DNA from: Kalmanozyma brasiliensis GHG001
Taxonomy: Eukaryota; Basidiomycota; Ustilaginomycetes; Ustilaginales
Direction: 5' to 3'
Length of the DNA stretch: 64,000 bases
Assembly: GCF_000497045.1 (NCBI RefSeq)
Contig: NW_015961949.1
Coordinates: 1 to 64,000 of the forward strand
Shown: in pieces, positions 47,584-55,462 of the stretch
Layout: each line of letters opens with the position of its first letter
How positions within the stretch are numbered: position 1 is the stretch's first letter
Position numbers and translations under genes: made by a program
Notes under the pieces: model-generated
Databases searched by the model: none
Told to the model about the DNA's origin: nothing
Seen by the model: the letters and a program-made list of their open reading frames with translations, nothing else

Positions 47584-49881
47584 ATGGAGGCTCGACCAAT
47601 TACGATGGGCGACAACGCATCAGCAGGGCCCTCGTCCCTCCTGCCCTTCGGCTGGACCTCTCACATCAGCCCAGCAGGTCGCACCTACTACCACAATGCC
47701 GCCTCCGGCAAAAGCACTTACATGTTTCCCACGCCAAAGCGCGAGAAGCCGACCTCCAAGACCGCCATCCCGCACACTGTGGGCTGGTTCAAGGTCACCA
47801 CGAACAGAGAGAATGTGTTCTACTTTCATCCGGACAGCAAGAGGAGCGAATGGATCCCCCCGCCAGAGGTGAGCTCAGCTTTGAGGCGGGTCGAGGAGGA
47901 GGAGGCGAGCGAGAAGGAGAGGGTGAGGAGGGAGCAAGAGGACAGGGAGAGGGCGGAGAGGGAGAGAGCGAGGCAAGAGGAGCGCGAGAAGAAGAGGAAG
48001 GCGGAGGAAGGCGTGCTGATCACCGAGTTTGATGCATCCAAACGGGCGCGCGCGGACGAGGAAGAGGAGGACGAGGAGTCGATAGCGTCGGACGAGGAAG
48101 CGCAGCCACCTGTCTACAAGCCAGATGCACCGCAAGACGACGAGTCGATCCCAGAAGAGGAAAACGACGACGATGCCGACGACGAAGAAGAAGAGTGGCA
48201 GCGTCAGATGGCCGAACAGATGGCGGCCGAGGCAGAGGCAGAGGCCAACGCAAATGCAGACCACGAACCACATTCTCGTCCCGACGACGCCTCGTCTGAC
48301 CCAGCAACTCAACCACAAGCGCCACCTACCACCCTCGAAGATCAAAAGCTCGCTTTCACAACCCACCTCACATCGCTCAACAACACCCCGCACGAAATCA
48401 ACCCCATGGCACCGTGGGATCTCGAGTCACTCAAATTCTCCACCCACCCATCCTTCCTCGCCCTCCCATCGCGCGATAGGGAGGACGTCTTCAACGAGTG
48501 GTGCAAGCTTCGAATACGCGAGAAGCGGGCTGCCAGATCCGCTGCCGCCTCGTCAACCACCACTGCCTCCCCATCCAGGGCCCCTCGCGCGGACCCACCC
48601 AGCGCAGAGAGCACCTTCCTCGCGCTGCTCCGAGCAGAAGTGCGATCGACCCGAACAAAGTACCCCGATTTCAAGGCGGCCTTTTCGCGCGACCCGCGCT
48701 TTACCTCGTACAGCCGGGACGCAGACCGCGAGCGCCTGTTCAAGCGACACCTGTTCGAGCTGGGCGAAGAGAAGCGGCGCGCGGCGTCGAAAGCTGAGCG
48801 CGAGTTTCTCGACCTGCTCTCCGACCGACTGCCGGGCAACTATCGTGGCAAAGTGGTCGGCGCTGATGGGGTGAAGGAGAAAGTGATGGAGGTGTGGACC
48901 GAGGCCAAGAGGGGGGTGGTGGAGGATAAGCGCTATGATGCAGTGGGAAGCTCGACGCGGCGATTTGAGCTGTTTTGCGACTGGGCCAAAGGCGAGCGTC
49001 GTGCACCACCCACCGCCCCCGCTTCCAGTCGTGCGAACGGCACCTCCACGGACGCCGCCACTGGCACGAAAGAGCAAGACGACGCCTCGTCGCGAGCACG
49101 CGAGAAAGAAGCAGCGAGAGCACGCGCCCTGCGGCAACGCGAAGAGGCGGTTCGTCTGGAACGCAACCGGCTCGCGCGCGTCAACCGCTCGGCTCTGTCC
49201 GCTGCGACGCGCGAGGAGTCGCTGCTGTCGTTCCGCCAGTTGCTGCTGGATGCGGTGCACAGCCCGCACGTCTCGTACCACTCTGCTGTGCCGCAGTTGG
49301 CACGCGATGGACGCTTCGATGCGCCCGGTTTGACGGACGGCGATCGCGAGCGGCTTTTTGCGGAACACCAGGAGAGGCTGGGTGAGAAGGAAGGGGACCG
49401 GATTGGGTTGGTGTTTGCGAGGTATGCAAAGACGCTCGATACGCACCGGGACGATGTGCTCGCGCAGACGGTGGAGGACGAGGCCCTCGCGCATCCGCCA
49501 CTCAACGTCTATCGGGAAAACAGAGGGCTGTTGGAAACCGCGTACGATAGGTGGAACGCATCTCGGCAGGCAGACGCGGAGAAGTCGTTCAAGGAGATGC
49601 TCCACGAAAGCGCATTCGTCGACTTCTGGGGCCGACTCAAGAAGCAGGCCTCCACGATGGAGCCCTCCGCCAACCCCAAGGAGGAAGGGGAGGAGGACGA
49701 TGAGGGGGAGGGAACGACGCTCGTCGACATGGCAAGGAAGGTGGATCTGAGGGAGATCGAGAGTGTCCTGCGCAACGATGCGCGGTTCAGAGCGTGGAGA
49801 CATGCGCCGGAACAAAGGCAGAGGTGGATCAGGGAGCATCTGATGGGATTGGCGGCGCCGGCGAAGAGCGTTCATCGTTGA
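47584..49881 (+). CDS. WW/FF-domain protein, TCERG1/Urn1-like, transcription-splicing coupling
   Basis: A 765-residue protein. Two WW domains lie at about 21-52 (LPFGWTSHISPAGRTYYHN) and 64-96 (GWFKVTTNRENVFYFHP, SEWIPPPE). A Glu/Arg-rich coiled coil (about 98-145) and an acidic region follow. FF-type modules then appear: FLALLRAEVRSTRTKYPDF with DRERLFKRHLFEL near 345-395, SFRQLLLDAVHSPHVSYHS near 545-600, and a degenerate C-terminal one with SFKEMLHESAFVDFW. Such proteins bind proline-rich splicing factors through WW and phosphorylated RNA polymerase II tails through FF. Prp40 is less likely because the spacing and acidic linker differ. ATG codons at 47584 and 47605 are both possible starts. 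Confidence 0.82.
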   Translation: MEARPITMGDNASAGPSSLLPFGWTSHISPAGRTYYHNAASGKSTYMFPTPKREKPTSKTAIPHTVGWFKVTTNRENVFYFHPDSKRSEWIPPPEVSSALRRVEEEEASEKERVRREQEDRERAERERARQEEREKKRKAEEGVLITEFDASKRARADEEEEDEESIASDEEAQPPVYKPDAPQDDESIPEEENDDDADDEEEEWQRQMAEQMAAEAEAEANANADHEPHSRPDDASSDPATQPQAPPTTLEDQKLAFTTHLTSLNNTPHEINPMAPWDLESLKFSTHPSFLALPSRDREDVFNEWCKLRIREKRAARSAAASSTTTASPSRAPRADPPSAESTFLALLRAEVRSTRTKYPDFKAAFSRDPRFTSYSRDADRERLFKRHLFELGEEKRRAASKAEREFLDLLSDRLPGNYRGKVVGADGVKEKVMEVWTEAKRGVVEDKRYDAVGSSTRRFELFCDWAKGERRAPPTAPASSRANGTSTDAATGTKEQDDASSRAREKEAARARALRQREEAVRLERNRLARVNRSALSAATREESLLSFRQLLLDAVHSPHVSYHSAVPQLARDGRFDAPGLTDGDRERLFAEHQERLGEKEGDRIGLVFARYAKTLDTHRDDVLAQTVEDEALAHPPLNVYRENRGLLETAYDRWNASRQADAEKSFKEMLHESAFVDFWGRLKKQASTMEPSANPKEEGEEDDEGEGTTLVDMARKVDLREIESVLRNDARFRAWRHAPEQRQRWIREHLMGLAAPAKSVHR

Positions 49882-50011
49882 GCCTGTTGCAAATAGCAAA
49901 CGTCAGACTCGAACACACAGTGATTGCATCAGGTGCCCCGCACAGCATCACATCGAAAAGCCGTACAATGGTATCAGATTATCGCGCACATCGTCATTCC
50001 ATATCTACAAT

Positions 50012-51514
50012 CTAGTTCTTGACGCTCGCCCTCTCAGCCTCGTCGATCCGCTTGCCCAACCGCGCTCCCAACCCAGCATAGTCGCTCGGCCTCACGGGCA
50101 GCAACCACTGCTTGACGGTCGCCCACCTCCCCAGCCCCAACCCTACGTCCTCCAACGTATCATCGATCGAGTGCAGACTGAACGGCACGAGGTTGGTTCC
50201 ATGTGCGTGCTTGCCATTGCTCCTCGCGTCGAGCCAGTCGAATTTTGCCTGAGCTGCCTGCATCATTTCAGCCTCCGATGGCAACTCGGTAAGCCCAGCG
50301 AGGTGGGCGGAGATCCACAGTGCCGCCGCCTCGCTCGACGTTGGGCAGAAGAGACTCGAATTGTACCCGTTGAAGGTGAGGTTCGGTACGCCAATCGGCA
50401 TGATATGCTTGTGGAGCAAAAAGTTGCCGTTCTCGTCGAGGAACTTTTTCTGCACATCCACGGACAAGAACGGCACGTCCTGGTGAAAGCCGGTTGCGCA
50501 CACCAACAGATCGCAGGGCATCTCGGAACCATCCTTCAGCACGGCCACTGGTTTGCCCTCAGGGGTTTGGGTGAGGTGGGCGATCTCCGAATCGCGCGCA
50601 ACACGCACCTTGCCCGCTTCGATGTTCTTATACAGCCCTTCGGTGGAGAGCGAGATGGTGCTGCGTGCGATTTCCTCGAATGGCCCTTCGGGGACGAGGC
50701 CGAGATGGGCGAGTTTGAGTTGACCGGTGACGACCCATTGGAGCGAAGAGAGCATGCCGTTGCGGATGAAGCGGCCCGAACCCGAGTTGAACCAGCGCTC
50801 GAAGCTGGAGGGGGTGATGTATTCGAAGAGCGATTCGCCGAGGCGGGTGAGGAGGAGGTACTGGTAGGGGATGCCACGGATCATGCGGGGCAGCTTCCAG
50901 ATGAGACGGCGCGCGACGAGGGTGGTGGACTTGGCGTTGGCAGAGACGGCGTTGGCGACGTCGCACGAGGATTTGCCGTAGCCGACGACGATGACGTCTT
51001 TGCCCTGGACGGTTTCGGGTTCGAGACCGAGGTCGGACGAGTGGCAGATACGACCGCCAGCGGCTTCCCATTCGTCGACACCCTTGTAGTCTGGGATCTT
51101 GCCCCTCGAGAAGGTACCCGTGGCGACGACGAGGTGGTCGAACTCGTGCGTCTCGGTGCTCGAGCCTTTCTTGGTGGTAATCTCCCAGCCGTCCTTGGTG
51201 GGGTCAGCACGCTCGACGCGAGTTCCGAAGCGCATAAGACGTCGCAGATCGTGCTTGTCGGTGTAGGCGTCGAGGTAGTCCTGCACCTGCTGGGCGGCGG
51301 GCCAGGTGGGGTAGTGACGCGGCATGGGCATGTCCGACAGGCTGTACGTCTCCTTGGAGTTCTGCGTGGCGAGACCGGGGTAGCGACGCGCTTTGGACCA
51401 GACGCCGCCAACGTCGTCGCACGCCTCGAAGATGGTGACGTCGTGACCATACTGGGTGAGGTACTTGGCGGTTGAGATGCCGGAGAAGCCGGCTCCGACG
51501 ATGGCGACCTTCAT
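50012..51514 (-). CDS. Flavin-containing monooxygenase-like oxidoreductase
   Basis: A 500-residue FAD- and NADPH-dependent enzyme. The N-terminal FAD motif is VAIVGAGFSGIS (GxGxxG at 7-12), followed by ACDDVGGVW. The NADPH site VVGYGKSSCD (178-184) has Ser-Ser where many FMOs have Ser-Gly/Ala. An LVVATGTFSRGKIPDYKG segment stands where the FMO fingerprint lies and lacks the usual His, which fits an FMO-related or Baeyer-Villiger-like subgroup. The substrate could be a nucleophilic N/S compound or a ketone. No signal peptide. A TATA-like element lies about 120 nt upstream. Confidence 0.85.
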   Translation of the reverse strand: MKVAIVGAGFSGISTAKYLTQYGHDVTIFEACDDVGGVWSKARRYPGLATQNSKETYSLSDMPMPRHYPTWPAAQQVQDYLDAYTDKHDLRRLMRFGTRVERADPTKDGWEITTKKGSSTETHEFDHLVVATGTFSRGKIPDYKGVDEWEAAGGRICHSSDLGLEPETVQGKDVIVVGYGKSSCDVANAVSANAKSTTLVARRLIWKLPRMIRGIPYQYLLLTRLGESLFEYITPSSFERWFNSGSGRFIRNGMLSSLQWVVTGQLKLAHLGLVPEGPFEEIARSTISLSTEGLYKNIEAGKVRVARDSEIAHLTQTPEGKPVAVLKDGSEMPCDLLVCATGFHQDVPFLSVDVQKKFLDENGNFLLHKHIMPIGVPNLTFNGYNSSLFCPTSSEAAALWISAHLAGLTELPSEAEMMQAAQAKFDWLDARSNGKHAHGTNLVPFSLHSIDDTLEDVGLGLGRWATVKQWLLPVRPSDYAGLGARLGKRIDEAERASVKN

Positions 51515-51633
51515 GATGGGCGTTGGCAGGTGGGCGAGAAGTGGGGGCGGGATTGTCTATGAATGATGGTGGTGGCGAGAGAAGAGCCTTGGGGAGGAGG
51601 GGAAGCAAGGTGGTGGTGCGGAGAGAGGACGGC

Positions 51634-51639
51634 TATATA
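51634..51639 (-). promoter_or_regulatory. TATA-like element of monooxygenase gene
   Basis: TATATA within GTATATAGCC on the minus strand lies about 120 nt upstream of the monooxygenase start codon. Confidence 0.5.
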
Positions 51640-52794
51640 CAATGCGGTTCAGCGGCTGATAGGAGCAGAAGCGCGCGGCAAGTGCGAGCGAGGTGAACGG
51701 CGGGCTGTACCACCGTGGGCGAACGAGGGCGAACAAGCGAGCGTCGAGGACCCTCATGGCTCGTTGTTCGTCCGCGCTCTTGACCGGCGTCGAGACCCGC
51801 CGAGGACCTCTTTGTCCTGTCAGATGGGGGATCTTGGCTATCTCTCTTTCTCCCTTTGCATGCCATGAAATCTTATCGCGCATTTTAGGGTTTAGGTTTG
51901 CTCGAACCAGGCACATGGCCAGTGTTGACGAGACCCTTGTTACTGGCAGTTCTTCTAGCGAGCCTATGCGGGGAAAATGGCCGAGAGAGGCTCTGCGGCC
52001 CAATCATGGAGTTGCATTTTGATTTTGCTGCTGCACGAGACCGATAGCGGCTACCCACTTGGTAGCACCATCGAGGTCGAGTGTGGGCTCGGTATGAGGG
52101 CTCATCTGCATGGCATGCGAGCTGCAGGACTAATAAGAGGTCACGCGGCCATCGTGACACCACCGTGGGCAAGCCGTCCACCGCGTGACAACAGGAAAAG
52201 ATAAGGCGGATGCGCCGAGCGGACGTCGACCGACAGCTCTCCCACGGTCTGATGGTGAGCCCCTTGCGATGGTCGGAAGCAGACCGAGCAGGTGATATGA
52301 CAGCACAGGACGCAGCGGCTATGCTGCCGGGTGAGCAACAGAAAGGGGAGCAGCAGCTGGACACGGCTGTCCCGATAAGACGCGTGGACAGGAGCCGGTC
52401 CGCGGGCGCTGTCATTCGTATCTCCCTGCCACTCGGCCCACGCCTGATGGGCTTCTTTTCGTGTGTGCGATCCTGTTAACGCCCATTCAAAGGTTGTTCG
52501 ATGCATCGCTTCGGCATGTGCGTCTTTCAGGAAGCCAGACCTGAAGCTTGCATGAGATAGTTGCCGCAAAGCCAGCGGCAGATGAAGCAAGTGGAATTGC
52601 ACGGGCCAAGGCCGCTTCAGCTTCAACGTGGGGAAATTCATTCTTCTCGATGGCTTGCCTTGGCGTGCAGTCGAACAATCGACGACAAGAACATAAGACT
52701 TGGACCCTTGCCACTTCTACCTTCTCGATCCACACGGCTTCTTGTCAAGCAACCACTCCGCCGCATCTCACCAACACAGCAAGCACACAACACC
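51640..52794. other. Divergent intergenic region, no supported gene
   Basis: About 1.15 kb lies between the divergent monooxygenase and cupin genes and should contain both promoters. A single telomere-like stretch TTTTAGGGTTTAGGTTT occurs at 51883-51899. No open frame with recognisable content. Confidence 0.5.
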
Positions 52795-53442
52795 ATGGCC
52801 ATCGTCAGACCCAAAGTCTCGGAGGACGGCACCTGGCACTTCTTTGATGGAGCGCTCAAGACCTACTTTGTCTCGTCCGACTCGGAATCCTTCACTTCGG
52901 GCCAGATCTTTCGCGCCAAAGACCCGCATTCGGGCGTAGGCAGGAGCAGCACGGCTACACCGCCCTACCACATCCACCTCTACCAGGCCGAGGTGTTTGA
53001 CGTCAAGGAAGGCACGCTATGCTACCTCATCGATGGCAAGCAGGGCAAATTGCAGGCGGGGCAAAAGGTCAACATCCCACCCTACCGACCCCATACCTTC
53101 TGGTCGGATCCAGAGAGTGGCAAGGATCTGCACGTTCACATCACCGTTCGAGGTGGTCCCAATCCTGGCTTTGACGAGGACTTTGTGCACAACTTTTACG
53201 GTTACCTCAGCTCGCGCACCATGGCGGGCAAGGCACCCAACCCGTTCCAGATGCTGCGCTTCTTGGACGATGCCGATGTGATCCTCGTACCGCCTCTTCC
53301 GTTGTCGGGTCTGTGGCGTGCGGTGGGTCTGCTGTGGCCCATCGGCCAGGGCATCAACATTCTGTTCGGCCGCATCATCGGAGGATGGATCTTGGGCTAC
53401 CCTACGCGCTACAAGCAGTTTGATGACGAGGTGTCCAAGTGA
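52795..53442 (+). CDS. Small cupin-fold protein
   Basis: A 215-residue protein with one RmlC-type cupin barrel. Motif 1 is PYHIHLYQAEVFDVKEG, with His59, His61 and Glu66 as possible metal ligands. Motif 2 is IPPYRPHTFWSD, with His100. A hydrophobic C-terminal segment (LWRAVGLLWPIGQGINILFG) could be an amphipathic or membrane helix. Function is unknown; related fungal proteins are annotated only as cupin domain proteins. The start at 52795 has a good context (CACCATGGCC), and the sequence upstream has no in-frame ATG with conserved content. Confidence 0.85.
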   Translation: MAIVRPKVSEDGTWHFFDGALKTYFVSSDSESFTSGQIFRAKDPHSGVGRSSTATPPYHIHLYQAEVFDVKEGTLCYLIDGKQGKLQAGQKVNIPPYRPHTFWSDPESGKDLHVHITVRGGPNPGFDEDFVHNFYGYLSSRTMAGKAPNPFQMLRFLDDADVILVPPLPLSGLWRAVGLLWPIGQGINILFGRIIGGWILGYPTRYKQFDDEVSK

Positions 53443-54266
53443 TATCCACATTGCTCAGCATAATGCACCGTCTTGCTTCCAGTATCGTAATGCAGCTTTC
53501 TTCACAGCCTCCTGGTGTGCGGATCGAGGGCGAGAGGCAGCGAGTCTAGCCCGCAATGCTGAAAATGGAGAGCAGTTTGTTAGATTGGATCGAAAGGCGA
53601 ATTCGCCGATGTGAGTGAGATCCCGATACGGGTCCAGCTTCGGCCAAATCTTCTTCGCGTGTGCTCTACACTCGTGAAGCATGTCAAGGAAGCGCCTGGG
53701 TCAGTGGGTGTCTACGAGTTGCTAGCTTCATCAGCGTGATGACTTGCAACCTCGGGGTGCCGTTGTACGTGTGAGACCGCCAGGACAAGGTGGGACAGCA
53801 AATGGCGACGCCTGATCGGACATCTCTTTCTCTGTGCGTGTTGCTTGGCTGGCGGGCGGGCGGGCCGAGGTTTTTTGTGTCACTTTTGCAAAGCCGAGCC
53901 AACGTTGTTTGCGAGGTCGGCTTGTGCGGTTGCGGCGTGGGAAACCCATCATCAAATCACAAACGTGCCTTCTCTTGTCGATGCAATTCAGGGGCCGAAC
54001 AGGATTCAAGTCGATTTCCAAAATGTGAAGTGTGACTTCTCGAAGAAAAGGCCCAAGGCACGATCAAGCACAAGCGACAGAGCTGCTGTCGGCTGTGTGT
54101 GTGATCAACCCAAGCCACATTTGCTGTGGTACAAGCATGGACTGGCGTTGCTCTTGAGCGGTCACAGCAAGGGCCCTTTGCTGCTGCTGTGGGATGGAGT
54201 GGCAGATGCAGGTGATCAAGCTACAAAAAGATGATTTTTTTGGTTTGTCGGTGTCGGGGTGTGCGA

Positions 54267-54297
<31 letters not shown>

Positions 54298-54700
54298 CCT
54301 GTCGGTGCCTGTGTTGGACTGTGCCTTGAAAGAGTGAGAGTTGCGTGCGGCTCATGACTTCCAATCGGTTGACGAGTTCTCGTCTTCCTCCACCAACACC
54401 AATCCTTCAGCTTCATCCTTCCTCCCTTCCTTTCTTGCTCTCCCCCTGCAACAACAGCACAGCTCTGTCGGACACTTATCTCCCCTTCCCTACACCTTCT
54501 TCAGGGATTGGACGAGATACTGTAGAAGCCGAGTACACGTTGCATCTTCTTCACCGCCATCTTTCCACCACACCTCACCATCGCACAGGCTCGGTCCGAC
54601 CTCGCCTCACCGTCGACCCTCCAGCCATCCATTCTGGCATCTTCGCACCTCATCAACTTCTTCGACAAGCTCCGTCGGCCATTTCGAGCCACCACTGCCG
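53443..54700. other. Intergenic, no supported gene
   Basis: About 1.25 kb lies between the cupin gene and the start of the likely PUF leader. No gene recognised apart from a GT microsatellite at 54271-54297. Confidence 0.5.
54271..54297. repeat. (GT)13 microsatellite
   Basis: Thirteen GT units plus a trailing G, about 1.2 kb upstream of the PUF start codon. Confidence 0.95.
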
Positions 54701-55462
54701 AGCTCTTCCTCTGGGTAAGTTGCTGTTTGGTTCCTCGCTCCTCTACCTTGAACCACTTGGCTCGTCCTCGCACGCCCTCAGCTCCATCGCTGCAAGCAAG
54801 CTCGTCGAAGCAGTCGTAGCTCGCCTCTCGCCGCTGCATCCTCGGTTGCTCGCCGCCTGCCCGATTGCTTCCTCGCCATCTTATAGCTTGGCTTTGCAGC
54901 TCCCTGCCGCAGCTCCGTCCCCGGGCGGAGCGAGCCCGCAATCGTCCGCAAGTCAAGCCTAATCACAGCGGTCTCATGGACAGTTCGCTGACATTGTTTG
55001 CCTCTATCTCTGCCCTGCATCTGTCCTCGTCTTGCCTCCGCTTCAATCCCTTCAGCGTCAAAACGTTGCTTCACCGCGCACTGTAACATTACTTCCTTGC
55101 GGACAACATCGGCAGCCTCTCGATCCGATCGCAACTCTTCGCATGGACCTCAGCATCTGATCACCAATACCACCATCGCATCGTAAGCATCTCGTCAGCC
55201 GCCACAGCTCCGCCTCGCCTAGCTTGCTCACCTCTGTCCAGCCCTCATTGCCTTCCTCAACAGTTCCGTCCCTTGCATACCATTGTACAATCCTTGTAAC
55301 ACCACTTCTGCAACATACACACACAGACCACCATCATCGACACACCAGACAAATTCTCGCCCTTCTTCTCCTCGCACAACGTCATCGAGCCACACCATCA
55401 CCACCTCCGCATCCACCTCTATCAGCTCCACCGAACAGCGTATCCAAACGCTTCAGCACACC
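54701..55462 (+). promoter_or_regulatory. Probable long, possibly spliced 5' leader of the PUF gene
   Basis: A pyrimidine-rich sequence without a conserved frame precedes the PUF ATG. A strong donor GGTAAGT occurs at about 54710-54716, and pyrimidine-tract acceptors are available downstream, the best ending CCCTTCAG near 55059. A second donor-like GTAAGC lies near 55183. Long leaders with introns are common for RNA-binding regulators, but transcription start and splicing cannot be set from sequence alone. Confidence 0.4.

Noticed and set aside
50171..51475. 434-codon open frame antisense to the monooxygenase gene
   Set aside because: Same artefact of codon bias; the opposite strand carries complete FAD and NADPH motifs.
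51883..51899. Interstitial telomere repeat
   Set aside because: Only one complete TTTAGGG-like unit and a partial one; too short to distinguish from chance. A single CCCTAACCC near position 53 was dismissed for the same reason.
52561..52794. N-terminal extension of the cupin protein by 78 codons
   Set aside because: The in-frame extension has no ATG at its start, its composition differs from the cupin, and the ATG at 52795 has a good start context.
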